Source: Actinomadura luteofluorescens (GTDB lineage Bacteria; Actinomycetota; Actinomycetes; Streptosporangiales; Streptosporangiaceae). From it: 64,000 nt of DNA. Positions 1-8,824 of the stretch are shown here, piece after piece. Below the pieces are notes generated by a model that worked only from the letters and a program-made list of their open reading frames with translations, ran no database searches and had not been told where the DNA came from. The first letter of the stretch is position 1. Every line of letters starts with the position of its first letter. A program made the translations under genes and the position numbers. The stretch is from assembly GCF_013409365.1 (NCBI RefSeq), contig NZ_JACCBA010000001.1, forward strand, positions 992,001-1,056,000, in the 5' to 3' direction.

Positions 1-564
1 GCGCAGCAGCGAGCCCCGTCCCCCGCCGACGTCGACCACGGTGCCGGTGGCGGGGAAGTCGTAGGCGTCGATCACCTTCTCGATCCCCGTCTCGGAGAGC
101 CCGACCATCGACGCGTGGAAGGTCGAGGCGGCTTCGGGGTCGGTGCCCAGCCATTCGAAGAACGGCTTCCCGTACAGCTGCTCGAACGCGCTGGACCCCT
201 CCCGGACCGCGTCGCCGAGATGCCCGGCCGATCTCCACATGTAGTCCTCGGAGAACATGATCACGGCGCTGCGCAGGGACGGGCTCGCGTCGGAGCGCAG
301 GAGGACGGCCGCCGGAGTCAGGTGGTACAGGCCCTGAGCGTCCTCCCGGAAGATGCCCTGGGAGGCGAGCATGCGCAGGACCCGGCGCAGCGACGCGGCG
401 TCCATGCCGGTCATGTCGGCCAGTTCGGCGGCCGTGCGCGGCCGGTCCAGGTGGTCGGCGACGCCGGCCCTGGCCGCGACGGCGAGCGCCGCGGTCCGGT
501 AGATCCCGACGGTCTGGTCGAGGATGATCGTCGCGGCGGCGATGTCGTCCTGGGCTGGTTCCAT
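1..564 (-). CDS. SAM-dependent O-methyltransferase (3' end outside window)
   Basis: Probable small-molecule O-methyltransferase using S-adenosylmethionine, likely tailoring the polyketide made by the neighbouring genes. The 188 visible codons start at ATG 564 with GGAGG just upstream. They give an N-terminal winged-helix dimerisation domain typical of the plant-type O-MT family (residues about 10-90) and end in the glycine-rich SAM motif I (DVGGGRG) near the window edge. The C-terminal catalytic half, including the general-base His, is not visible. It lies about 58 bp downstream of another O-methyltransferase on the same strand, so the two are probably in one transcript with the KS/CLF/ACP genes. 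The family call is firm; the substrate is inference. Confidence 0.85.
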   Translation of the reverse strand, partial: MEPAQDDIAAATIILDQTVGIYRTAALAVAARAGVADHLDRPRTAAELADMTGMDAASLRRVLRMLASQGIFREDAQGLYHLTPAAVLLRSDASPSLRSAVIMFSEDYMWRSAGHLGDAVREGSSAFEQLYGKPFFEWLGTDPEAASTFHASMVGLSETGIEKVIDAYDFPATGTVVDVGGGRGSLLR

Positions 565-622
565 TCCGATCCTCCGTACTCGTCTTCTCGGATCTGCCCT
601 GACTCGTGAGCCGGCCCGCGCC

Positions 623-1711
623 CTACGGGACGGATGTGTCGATGGCGTGCCGCCCCTCCTGCGGACCGCCGGCCTGGGCCTGCCTGCGCGCCAGGACCAG
701 GCCGTTGCAGGAAGGGGCGTCGAGCGGCCGTACCTCCGGCGCCTCGAATCCCGCCTCCCGCAGCCAGGCGCCGTACTCGGCGGCGGTGTAGTTGCGGCCC
801 CGGGTGGTCACGAGCATGTTGAGGCTCATCAGCGCCGCGTCGGCGGGCCCGGACTTGTCGTCGTCGACGAGGAGCTCGCTGATGATCGCCTGCCCGCCGG
901 GCACCAGCGCCCGGTGGCATGCGCGCAGGAGCCGGCGGCATTCGTCGGGCGTCCAGTCGTGCAGGATCATCGAGAGCAGGACGGTGTCGTAGCCCGACGG
1001 CAGCTCCTGGACGCGGAAGTCCCCGCCGATGGCGGTGATCCTGTCGCTCAGCCCTTCGGCCTCGATCCTGGCCCGGGCGAGCTCGCACACGGGCGGCAGG
1101 TCGTAGATGGTGATCGTCAGCTGCGGGTTCGCGGCGGCGAGCTCGATGGCCCAGGCCCCGGTCCCGCCGCCGACGTCGAGCAGCGTCCGGGCGCCCGACA
1201 GGTCGATCCGCCGGGCGGCCGAGGCCGCCGACTGCCGCGACAGGGAGTGCATCGCGTCCTGGAACCGCGACGTCAGCTCCGGGTCGACGATGTCGAAGGG
1301 GGTCTCCTCGTGCCTGCCGGACTGCCAGCCCATGGGGCGGTCGGCGCGTATCGCCTCGGTCAGGTTGGCCCACCCGGGGTAGTTGCGCTGGTCGAGATGG
1401 GCGATCCAGCCGCCGAAGTAGTACCTCCCGCCCTTGACCAGGTAGGTCTCGGCGAGCGGGCTGTTGCCGTACCTGCCGCCCTCGACGTCGAGCAGCCCGA
1501 CCGAGGCCAGGGCGGTCGCCAGCGTTTCCGCGGGCCGTTCCCGCACGTCGAGCCGCCGTGCCAGGTCACTGATCGATTGTGCGCCCGTCTCGTGCAGGAG
1601 ATCGAAGAGCCCGAGCTCCTGCGCGCTGACGATGGCCTTGAACGCCCAGAACCCGGTGCAGATCTCCATCAGGTTCTTGATGGAGCCGGGCGATGTGGTC
1701 TCCACGGTCAC
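623..1711 (-). CDS. SAM-dependent O-methyltransferase
   Basis: A 362-residue O-methyltransferase of the family acting on aromatic polyketides. An N-terminal winged-helix/dimerisation region (about 15-100) precedes the Rossmann SAM domain with motif I DVGGGTG at residues 179-185. The stretch ILHDWTPDECRRLL supplies the His-Asp pair commonly used as general base in this family. The last about 20 residues are polar and probably disordered. It lies directly downstream of the acyl carrier protein gene, on the same strand, and is followed by a second O-methyltransferase, which suggests a product methylated at least twice. It could instead be a repurposed non-methylating homologue, as known in some anthracycline pathways, but the SAM motif is intact. 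Start ATG 1711. Confidence 0.9.
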   Translation of the reverse strand: MTVETTSPGSIKNLMEICTGFWAFKAIVSAQELGLFDLLHETGAQSISDLARRLDVRERPAETLATALASVGLLDVEGGRYGNSPLAETYLVKGGRYYFGGWIAHLDQRNYPGWANLTEAIRADRPMGWQSGRHEETPFDIVDPELTSRFQDAMHSLSRQSAASAARRIDLSGARTLLDVGGGTGAWAIELAAANPQLTITIYDLPPVCELARARIEAEGLSDRITAIGGDFRVQELPSGYDTVLLSMILHDWTPDECRRLLRACHRALVPGGQAIISELLVDDDKSGPADAALMSLNMLVTTRGRNYTAAEYGAWLREAGFEAPEVRPLDAPSCNGLVLARRQAQAGGPQEGRHAIDTSVP

Positions 1712-1745
1712 TGGTCCCCTCTGGTTCGCGACGTCCCGGCCGGCG

Positions 1746-2018
1746 TCACCGGGCGGGCGCCGCGATGTGCTGGTTGATCATGTCGGTGGCCCGGGTGATG
1801 CTGACGTGGAGCAGTTCACCGAGCAGGGGGTCGGGGAGCTTGACCTTGTAGCGGAGCTCGATCTGCGACATCAGGTCGGCCATCGCGATCGAGTCGTATC
1901 CGAAGTCGGCGAGGCTGCGGTCGCCGGTCGTCGCGCTGTCGGCGGACGGCGCGGGCGCGCCGTCCAACGGCAGCATGGCGATGAGGTCCTTCTCGTTCAG
2001 CCGGGCATCTGGGTCCAT
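1746..2018 (-). CDS. Acyl carrier protein of type II PKS
   Basis: A 90-residue carrier protein that would hold the growing polyketide chain on a phosphopantetheine arm. The attachment serine is S43 in the motif DFGYDSIAM, close to the usual DLGYDSLA of aromatic PKS carriers. Length and the helix-loop-helix pattern fit the family. It follows the KS-beta gene by about 36 bp and precedes the methyltransferases, the normal KS-alpha/KS-beta/ACP order of minimal type II PKS operons. A short Ala/Pro/Ser-rich insert (about residues 20-33) sits before the serine motif. Confidence 0.92.
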   Translation of the reverse strand: MDPDARLNEKDLIAMLPLDGAPAPSADSATTGDRSLADFGYDSIAMADLMSQIELRYKVKLPDPLLGELLHVSITRATDMINQHIAAPAR

Positions 2019-2054
2019 GTCGGTGCCCTTTCTAGGCGGACGTTGGAGTGCGGG

Positions 2055-3215
2055 TCAGTTCAGGGCGCCGACCACGAGGGCCGAGTTGTGGCCGCCGTGC
2101 CCTCGGGCCAGGACCAGTGCGTTGCCCAGCCGGGTCTCGCGCGGACGGTCGTAGACCATGTCGACGCCCGGCGGCCGCCGTACGCCCTCCGGCCGGGCGG
2201 TCGGGGGGATGACCTGGTGGTGCAGAGACAGGAGCGCGGCCGCGACGTCGAGGGCGGCTCCGCCCGCCCCCATCTCTCCGGTAAGGGTCTTGGGGGAGGT
2301 CACGGGCACCGCGCGGCCGTCGAAGACCTCGGTGACGGCCGCAGTCTCGACGTCGTCCAGGCCGGGGCCGGAGCCGCCGGCGAAGACCACGTCGATGTCG
2401 GCGGGATCGACCCGGGCGTCGGCGAGGGCGGTGCGGACCGCGCGTTCCAGCCCCGAGTCGCCGGGCCGCGGCGCCACCGGGTCGAAGGAGGTCCCGTAGC
2501 CCTTGATCTGACCGTAGGGGGCGGACGGCCGCGGGTGCGCCGTGTCCGTTTCGAGGACGAGGGCGGCGCCCCCCTCCCCGACCACGCTGCTCGCGTCCGG
2601 GCATCGCGCGTCCGCGTCGGCGAGGTACCCGGACGCGACCTCCCGCCCGATCGGGTCGAGGAAGGAGTCGAAGCCGCCGGTCATGGCGACGCGGCCGCCC
2701 CTGCGGAGGTGGCGGCACGCCTGCGCGACGGCGTCCAGCCCGCCCGCCTGCCCGCTCACCAGCGTCCAGGCCGGGCCGTGGGCGTCGTGCCGGATCGACG
2801 CCTGGCTCGAGTTGGCGGCGTAGAACCAGGCATAGGACAGGTAGGGCTTGACGTGCCCGGGCCCCAGCGTCCAGAGTTTCCGCAGCTCCTGCCCGACGTA
2901 GTCGGTGCCGCCGAAGGCGTTGGCGAACACGGTGCTCCGGCCTTCGGCCGGGACATCGGACAGTTCGAGCTCGGCGTCGGCCAGGGCCCAGTCCGTCCCG
3001 GCCAGTGTCATCTGGGTGACCCGGGCGGTCTGGGGCAGCAGATGGGCGGGGATGTGGGCCGCCGGTTCGAAGGAGCTGGCCAGGGTGACCTGCCGTGCGC
3101 CGGCGAGCCGGCCGGTGTCGCAGGCCAGAGCCGCTTTCCAGAAGTCGGCGTGGCCGAGACCCGTCGGGCTCAGCACACCGAGCCCCGTGACGATGATCCT
3201 CTCCCGGCGCGTCAT
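2055..3215 (-). CDS. Ketosynthase chain length factor (KS-beta)
   Basis: The non-condensing partner of the KS-alpha/KS-beta heterodimer, which sets polyketide chain length. The 386-residue protein has the thiolase-fold start (MTRRERIIVTGLGVLSP), but the active-site Cys is replaced by Gln at residue 156 in the sequence VSGQAGGLDAV, the diagnostic KS-beta change that gives the decarboxylase-type site. The start ATG at 3215 overlaps the KS-alpha stop as ATGA (3212-3215), implying coupled translation and equal dosage, as usual for this pair. An in-frame extension upstream to 3338 lies inside KS-alpha and is not used. Chain length cannot be read by eye. Confidence 0.93.
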   Translation of the reverse strand: MTRRERIIVTGLGVLSPTGLGHADFWKAALACDTGRLAGARQVTLASSFEPAAHIPAHLLPQTARVTQMTLAGTDWALADAELELSDVPAEGRSTVFANAFGGTDYVGQELRKLWTLGPGHVKPYLSYAWFYAANSSQASIRHDAHGPAWTLVSGQAGGLDAVAQACRHLRRGGRVAMTGGFDSFLDPIGREVASGYLADADARCPDASSVVGEGGAALVLETDTAHPRPSAPYGQIKGYGTSFDPVAPRPGDSGLERAVRTALADARVDPADIDVVFAGGSGPGLDDVETAAVTEVFDGRAVPVTSPKTLTGEMGAGGAALDVAAALLSLHHQVIPPTARPEGVRRPPGVDMVYDRPRETRLGNALVLARGHGGHNSALVVGALN

Positions 3216-4489
3216 CGGCGGCCTCCGGGGGCGCCCATCAGGATGGCCGTCTGGAGGCCTCCGAACCCGCTCCCGGTGCACAGTGCGACGTCGGTGCGGT
3301 GCTCGCGCCCGATCAGGGGCACGTAGTCCAGGTCGCATTTCGGGTCGGGGTCGTACAGGTTGGCGGTGGGCGGGATGAGGTGGTCGCGGATCGCCATGGT
3401 GCAGGCGATCAGCTCGATCGCGCCCGCCGCGCCGAGCGAGTGGCCGACCATCGACTTGATCGAGCTGATCGGGACGGTGAAGGCCCGCGGTCCCAGCGCC
3501 TGCTTGAGCGCCGCCGTCTCGTGCTCGTCGTTGTGCCCGGTCGCGGTGCCGTGGGCGTTGACGTAGTCGACCTCGCTCGCGGCCACCCTGGCGGTGCGCA
3601 GCGCTTCCTGGATCGCCTCGGCCAGGTCGGACCCTCGCGCCTCAAGGCCCGTCATGTGGTGGGCGTTGGCGCGGTGGCCGCAGCCGAGCATCCTGGCCAG
3701 GACCTCCGCACCCCGGTCGCGGGCGCTGCCGGCCTCCTCCAGGACCAGGACGCCCGCGGCCTCGGCCACCACCATGCCGTCGCGGTTGCGGTCGAACGGG
3801 CGGCACGCCTCCGCCGGGTCGCCGTCGTGGGCGGAGGTGGCCCGGATGGCGTCCATCGAGGAGACCGCGACCGGCGTCAGGGGCGCCTCGGTGCCTCCGG
3901 CGATCACGACGTCGGCCAGCCCGTCCTCGATCAGCTGGACGCCGTGGGAGACCGCGTCCAGCCCGGAGGTGCAGCCGTTGCTCACCACGCGCACCGGTCC
4001 GCGCGCCCCCACCAGCTGGGCGACCACCTGTGCGATCACGCTCGGCTCCGCCTCGGACAGCGGCCGCCCCCTGCCGCCGGGGCCCCCGAGGGCCATGGCG
4101 AACCGGTTGGTGGTGTCGCACGCGGTCCAGTGGTCGAAGGAACTGACCCGGCCGAGCGCGCTGCCCATCGAGACCCCGATCCGGTCCCTGGGGATCCGGT
4201 CCGGGTCGAGCCCGCTTTGGGCGATCGCCTGCCGCGCCGCGACGTGGGCGAACTGGCCCGAGCGGTCCAGCCGCCGGGCTTCGTCCGGGCCGATCCCGTG
4301 CTCCTGCGGATCGAAGTCGCATTCTCCGGCGACTTTGGAACGAAACTCGGTCGCATCGAAGGAGGTGATCTTCCGAATGGCCGAGTCGCCATGGAGAATT
4401 AAATCCCAGAACGGTTTGATCCCGATTCCCGCCGGCGTCACGGCTCCCAGTCCCGTGACGACCACGCGGCGGGGATGATCCCCGGTCAT
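3212..4489 (-). CDS. Type II PKS ketosynthase alpha (KS-alpha)
   Basis: The condensing subunit of an aromatic polyketide synthase: it loads and extends malonyl-ACP units. The 425-residue protein has the complete Cys-His-His site: C173 in VVSNGCTSGLDAV, H313 in NAHGTATGHND and H350 in SIKSMVGHSLGA. The start is ATG 4489 (MTGDHPRRVVVTGLG). The open frame runs about 290 bp further upstream, but that part has lower GC and no KS homology. It is first in the set KS-alpha, KS-beta, ACP, O-MT, O-MT. No ketoreductase, aromatase/cyclase or phosphopantetheinyl transferase is visible, so the rest of the cluster must lie beyond position 1 or elsewhere. Confidence 0.95.
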   Translation of the reverse strand: MTGDHPRRVVVTGLGAVTPAGIGIKPFWDLILHGDSAIRKITSFDATEFRSKVAGECDFDPQEHGIGPDEARRLDRSGQFAHVAARQAIAQSGLDPDRIPRDRIGVSMGSALGRVSSFDHWTACDTTNRFAMALGGPGGRGRPLSEAEPSVIAQVVAQLVGARGPVRVVSNGCTSGLDAVSHGVQLIEDGLADVVIAGGTEAPLTPVAVSSMDAIRATSAHDGDPAEACRPFDRNRDGMVVAEAAGVLVLEEAGSARDRGAEVLARMLGCGHRANAHHMTGLEARGSDLAEAIQEALRTARVAASEVDYVNAHGTATGHNDEHETAALKQALGPRAFTVPISSIKSMVGHSLGAAGAIELIACTMAIRDHLIPPTANLYDPDPKCDLDYVPLIGREHRTDVALCTGSGFGGLQTAILMGAPGGRR

Positions 4490-4953
4490 CGAAGCCTTCC
4501 GAAATGTAGATGACGACGCACGATCTCCTCCACTAGCCGGATGAGTCGGCAATGCCGTTGCCGTTGTCGCGTTTGCGACGATGAGAACACTAGCACTGCA
4601 ATAAGTTGCTTTGCCGCTACAAAAGCTTGTTGGATTTCGCAGGACATCGTGTCGTGTGGCAATTTGCGGCGAATATGGCGCACAAGTCATGGCGCACCGC
4701 CAGCAAAGGGTGCCTGAACTGGGAAGCTGTGAAGAAAAAGAAGAACGCCCGACTTTAGGCGCGCCGCCGTCCCGGATCATTGGTGAATTGACGGAAAGGC
4801 CAAGTCCGCTCAGTCGACAACTTTCTCTCTGGCCAACCGGAAATCAGGGCAGGGGCATTACCGATCCGGCGGTCTTGCCGGCGATGGTCGCCAGGGCATC
4901 CCGGATGCGATTACCGTCCTGGAGGCGGACCTGTGAACGGCCGCGTCACCGTG
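4490..4953. other. Intergenic region upstream of the PKS operon
   Basis: A 464-bp gap between the KS-alpha start and the stop of the next minus-strand gene. It is clearly AT-richer than its surroundings between about 4500 and 4860 and must hold the PKS promoter. No convincing gene, operator palindrome or strong terminator could be read. The small ORFs here have no ribosome site and no family resemblance. Confidence 0.5.
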
Positions 4954-6666
4954 TCATCGTTCGTCACGCATCTCGGTGAGCTGCCGGCTGAGCGTCTGCA
5001 CCTGCAAGGCCAGTTCACGCAGGAACCGCCGGTGGTGCCTGTCCCGCTTCTTGCTGCCCTTCTTGCCGTGCCACCTGTGGGGTGTGGTGGCAGACAAAAG
5101 CGCCGAAGGGGCCTGCACGGGCTGTTCGTGTCGGCCGCATGCGCAGCCGAGACGGCAGATGCAGGGGGCAGGGCCGACGCTCTGCCTGTCAGCCGCTGCG
5201 CAGGCAGTTCGTGCATGGGGGCACACCGCGACGCTCGCGGTCGCGGTGCCGTGGCCGGTGCGGTCGGGCCCGCCGGGAAGGTCGGCGGTGACGGTGGCGG
5301 TACAGGACAGCGCGCCCGGAGCCGTGGCCGTGGTGCGCAACTGGAGCTCGGCAGTGTTGCCCGCAGCCAGAGCCTCGATCGCCCACCGGCCGGTGGCCCG
5401 GTCATAGCACCGCGCTCCTTCGGCCGACACGAGCTCAAGGTCCGCCGGGAGATGGACGGACACGACGACGCTGGTGGCCTCGACGGGCCCGGGGTTGCTC
5501 ACCGCGAGGTGGAAGGTGATGTCCTCGCCTACGGCGGCGTACGGCGGGTCGGCGACGATCGTCGCGGTGAGTTCGGCCGCCTCCGCTTCGGTTGCGGGAT
5601 CGACGGACACGTGGGTCGTGTTGGAGGTGGAGGTCAGTTGCTCGCCGGCGTCGCCGCCCGCGCCCGCGTAGGTGGCGGTGGACTGATGAGCGAGCGTCCG
5701 ACCAGCGCCCTCGCGCTCCACCTGGACCGCGAACTGGGCGGTGACGCCGCCGGGCAGCTCGACGGTGGAGGCCAGGGTGCCGCCCTGGGCCGCGGTGGCG
5801 CCCTGCCCCAGCGGCAGGGTGAGCCGGCCGGTGGTCGAGTCGTACCAGCCGTTGCCGCTGTTCTGACCGGGCCCCTCATCGAGTCTCAGGGATCCGGGCA
5901 CGTAGCTGGTCCCTGGGGGGACGGTGGCGCACAGGATGACGTTCTCGGCGGGGATGCCGCCATGGTTCTTCAGGTTGACGGTGTAGGTGATGGTGTCGCC
6001 GACGGCGGCTCCGGACTCCGGTTCGGCGGCGGTGGTCACCACCACGCTGGGCGCGGTGCCGAACACGACGTCGTCCAGGAAGTTGCCGACGGTGGGGTCG
6101 CCGGTGGCGGTCCCGGCGGCCTCGAAGGCGAACCGGGTCACCGTCTGCCCCGCCGGGACCTTGTAGGAGTCGGCGTGCGGCACCCATTCGGCGGTGCCGT
6201 CGGTGAAGGTCCAGGTCTTGTTCGGCTTCCTGCCAGGCCGGCCGATCTTCACCGACATCGTGTCGTCGCCCTCGCGGCCGCGGTGCCGCAGGCTCCAGTA
6301 CAGCGTGGTTCCGGGCGTGGTCTCCAGATCCTGGTACAGCGCGGCGGACTCGTTGGCGTTGAGCTCGGCGAACTGCTCTCCGTGCGCCGCGGGCACGCCC
6401 CTGCGGCTGTGCCAGATCTCGATCACGTGGTCGGAGGCCGTCGTCAGCCAGCCGGGCACCGAGCCCGCGCCGGGCCCGGAGGCGTCGTGCAGCATCTGGT
6501 TTCCACCGGCGATCTTCGGCTCCTCGAAACTGCCGTTGACCAGGGCGACCCGTGAGGGCACGTCCAGCGGTGTGGGGAACTGGGGGGCCGGCGGCTGATC
6601 GGCGGGATCGGCGCCGGTCGCGATCTGGGGGGCGACCGCGGGGGTGTCGGCGATGCGAGGGGACAT
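4954..6666 (-). CDS. DUF11-repeat protein with basic coiled-coil tail
   Basis: A 570-residue multidomain protein of unknown role. From the N-terminus: a Pro-rich lead; a jelly-roll-like domain (about 40-205) with the pattern LVNGSFEEP...PGW...GEQFAELNAN, as in carbohydrate-binding/DUF642-like modules; two DUF11 (TIGR01451-type) beta-sandwich repeats at about 210-320 and 345-465 carrying DTITYTVNLKNHG and DITFHLAVSNPG; a Cys-rich stretch (CICRLGCACG); then a Lys/Arg-rich segment and a terminal heptad RELALQVQTLSRQLTEM. That tail closely matches the end of the 68-residue protein at 8825-9031. No signal peptide or membrane anchor is seen, odd for a DUF11 protein. The start was set at ATG 6666 (MSPRIADTP) because GGAAGG lies 5-10 nt upstream; a GTG at 6708 lacks one. 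Confidence 0.75.
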   Translation of the reverse strand: MSPRIADTPAVAPQIATGADPADQPPAPQFPTPLDVPSRVALVNGSFEEPKIAGGNQMLHDASGPGAGSVPGWLTTASDHVIEIWHSRRGVPAAHGEQFAELNANESAALYQDLETTPGTTLYWSLRHRGREGDDTMSVKIGRPGRKPNKTWTFTDGTAEWVPHADSYKVPAGQTVTRFAFEAAGTATGDPTVGNFLDDVVFGTAPSVVVTTAAEPESGAAVGDTITYTVNLKNHGGIPAENVILCATVPPGTSYVPGSLRLDEGPGQNSGNGWYDSTTGRLTLPLGQGATAAQGGTLASTVELPGGVTAQFAVQVEREGAGRTLAHQSTATYAGAGGDAGEQLTSTSNTTHVSVDPATEAEAAELTATIVADPPYAAVGEDITFHLAVSNPGPVEATSVVVSVHLPADLELVSAEGARCYDRATGRWAIEALAAGNTAELQLRTTATAPGALSCTATVTADLPGGPDRTGHGTATASVAVCPHARTACAAADRQSVGPAPCICRLGCACGRHEQPVQAPSALLSATTPHRWHGKKGSKKRDRHHRRFLRELALQVQTLSRQLTEMRDER

Positions 6667-6791
6667 GTGATCCTTCCACCGAGCGGGAGCGATGAGAAAG
6701 GTTCTCACTCAGAGTAATTGATCCTTGGCTTTGAGCAACCGGGGGGTTCGGGCGGGCAACGGTCGGGCGGTCCGCGAACGGACGCTGGTCC

Positions 6792-8558
6792 TCACCGTCC
6801 GACCAGCCCTTTTGCGCCTTGCGAGGCGCATTCCTCCACGCGAGCCTGCGTGAGCGAGAGGGAAAGCGAATAGGCACGGCCGGTAAGGGCGACATGGCCG
6901 CGCAGTCGGCAGGTCACCGCCAGGATCGCCGCGTCGATGACGGCGGCGGGGGCGTAGAGGTCCGTTCCGTGCCACAACGGCGGGTGGCCCGTCCCGGTCG
7001 CGACCAGGCGCTCCAGAGCGGCGGCACCCCTCGCCAGAAGGTCCTGGGGGACGCGGTGCGGCGCTGCCAGCAGCGTCTGGAGGGCGTACGCCGTCTCCTC
7101 GGCGGTGCCCCTCCAGACTCCCCAGGACCCGTCGGGCCGCTGGGTGCCGCGAACCCACCAGACCGCACGGGCGACCGCGGAGGAGGCGCCGCGGCGACCG
7201 AAGCGGCTCAAGGCCGCCGCGGCGTGGGACGTGGCGTAGTAGGGGGAGGCGTGGCGCGGATCCTCCCAGCGGCCGCTCAGCTGCTGGCGTCCGCACAGCC
7301 ATCGTGTGATCGCGGAGATGGCGGGCGCGTGGCGTCTGAGGTGGGCGGGCCGGGCCGCGGCGTGCACCCCGAACGCCTCGAGCATGTGGGCGTTGGCGAC
7401 GGGCGACCAGACCGGGTGCCCGGGCGGGCGCTGGAAGCGCTTCGCGGTCTCGAAGGGCCGCAGCACCTCCGCGGGGCACCGTCCGCCCAGCTCGCCGAGC
7501 TCGGCGAGGGTGTACAGCGCGGTGCTCACGGTCCCGTAGTCTCCGGTCGTCCCGCTGACCTGCCGTCGCAACTGCTCCCGCAGGCGTGGCGGCACGCTGG
7601 CGCCCAGCCCCGCACGGACCAGCGTGCCCGCCAGTTCCACCTGCTCGCCGGCGATCGCCGGACCCAGGCCGGGCACGGGACCGCCGTGCCGGCGTGCCAA
7701 GCGGTCGAGCGCGTCCACGCACACCTCGTCGCGATCTCCGGCCGGCCGGTGTGCGAGCCACGCCGCGGTCGCGGCGGGCGAGGCGCCGATCGTCCAACCG
7801 TCGGGGCTCCCGGCGGCCGCCTCGCGGGCCGGGCCGGCGGAGCCTTCCCAGAGGTGGCCCGCCGGGAGCGGTGACCCCCCTGGCGGGGCGGACGGGGGCG
7901 CGGTCCCCCGGGCCGCGCGGCCTGTCAGAGGGGCCCGCAGCACGGCATGGCGCTCCAGCGGCCGCGGCACGCTTCCCCGCGAGGCGGGGGCCTCGCATCG
8001 GAGCAGCGTCCGGTTGATCTCGTCGACCAGGTACGGCACGAGCAGGTCGGCTCCGAGCGTGCGCGGCCACGGCCGGCAGGCCCGGTCGAGCAGGCGCCGC
8101 GACGCCGCGAGCCCGCGGTCGGCAGCGGCCGTCAGAAGGTCGGCGGCCTCGGTCCGGTGCTCGGCCCTGATCGGCGAACGGTCCCGAGCGCAGGCCAGAT
8201 GCAGCAGTGCCTCCGTCGCGCTGAGGGTGGGCACCAGCGCGTAGAGGTCGGGTCCGCCCCAGGTGCCGTCCCGGCGCTGCAGAGCCACGAGGTAGTCGAT
8301 GCGCGCGTGATGGCCCCACACCCACGGCGCCAGCCGCACCAGCCGGGCGGTCTCGTAGACCGAGAGGGACATCCGCGCCCCCGGCCCGGGGGCGGCTCGT
8401 CCCAGCAGCCGCTCGGCCGCCGCTCGGTCCGCCGCGGTCACCGCATGGGCGCCGGGTACGGCGGCGGCCACCCTGCGGCCGCCCCTGCCCTGCGTCCACC
8501 AGTCGTGCAAGGACCCCGCGACGGCGCCGGCCCGGAACGCCCTATCCAAACCGCCCAT
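6792..8558 (-). CDS. Class II terpene cyclase-like protein, degenerate catalytic motif
   Basis: A 588-residue alpha/alpha-barrel protein of the prenyltransferase/squalene-hopene cyclase repeat type, closest in pattern to bacterial class II diterpene cyclases: SLSVYETARLVRLAPW (64-79), the first QW repeat QRRDGTWGGP (94-103), LVPTLSATEALLH, IGASPAATAAWL (257-268), QQLSGRW and QRPDGSWG (473-480). Where active class II cyclases carry DxDD, before ALYTLAELG, this protein reads DYGT (340-343), so the catalytic middle Asp is a Gly. It may be a non-protonating cyclase, a prenyl-lipid binding protein or a scaffold. The start ATG 8558 has GAAAGG upstream; the longer open frame to 8831 lacks a site. 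It is divergent from the plus-strand genes at 8825-11139. Confidence 0.8.
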   Translation of the reverse strand: MGGLDRAFRAGAVAGSLHDWWTQGRGGRRVAAAVPGAHAVTAADRAAAERLLGRAAPGPGARMSLSVYETARLVRLAPWVWGHHARIDYLVALQRRDGTWGGPDLYALVPTLSATEALLHLACARDRSPIRAEHRTEAADLLTAAADRGLAASRRLLDRACRPWPRTLGADLLVPYLVDEINRTLLRCEAPASRGSVPRPLERHAVLRAPLTGRAARGTAPPSAPPGGSPLPAGHLWEGSAGPAREAAAGSPDGWTIGASPAATAAWLAHRPAGDRDEVCVDALDRLARRHGGPVPGLGPAIAGEQVELAGTLVRAGLGASVPPRLREQLRRQVSGTTGDYGTVSTALYTLAELGELGGRCPAEVLRPFETAKRFQRPPGHPVWSPVANAHMLEAFGVHAAARPAHLRRHAPAISAITRWLCGRQQLSGRWEDPRHASPYYATSHAAAALSRFGRRGASSAVARAVWWVRGTQRPDGSWGVWRGTAEETAYALQTLLAAPHRVPQDLLARGAAALERLVATGTGHPPLWHGTDLYAPAAVIDAAILAVTCRLRGHVALTGRAYSLSLSLTQARVEECASQGAKGLVGR

Positions 8559-8824
8559 GAGCGCCTTTCTGGTCGGCCAACAGTGTGTGGCCATCAATAA
8601 TTTCAGCAAACAAGTATTAATCGTGCTATTTGGGGCGAAGTGAGCTCGTCCGAGCGCGGCCCCGTTCGAAGTACGCGGTGAAGGCTCCGCCGGAGTGTTG
8701 ACAGTCGGCGGGCTACCCGATGCATACTCGCATTCGACAAGGCTCCCCCGGAAAAAGATCCACGTCAATCGGCGATCTCCGCGGATTCGGAGCCGAGGCC
8801 CTACCATGCGAGAAAGGTGGCGTC
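8559..8824. promoter_or_regulatory. Divergent promoter region, cyclase-like gene / small coil protein
   Basis: These 266 bp separate the two arms of the locus. The part at about 8585-8640 is AT-rich and should hold the minus-strand promoter; a plus-strand promoter must lie before 8810. No operator palindrome was recognised. Confidence 0.4.

Noticed and set aside
1464..3326. A 620-codon plus-strand frame over the PKS genes
   Set aside because: Antisense shadow of KS-beta, ACP and methyltransferase genes; GC-rich codons suppress stops. No family pattern.
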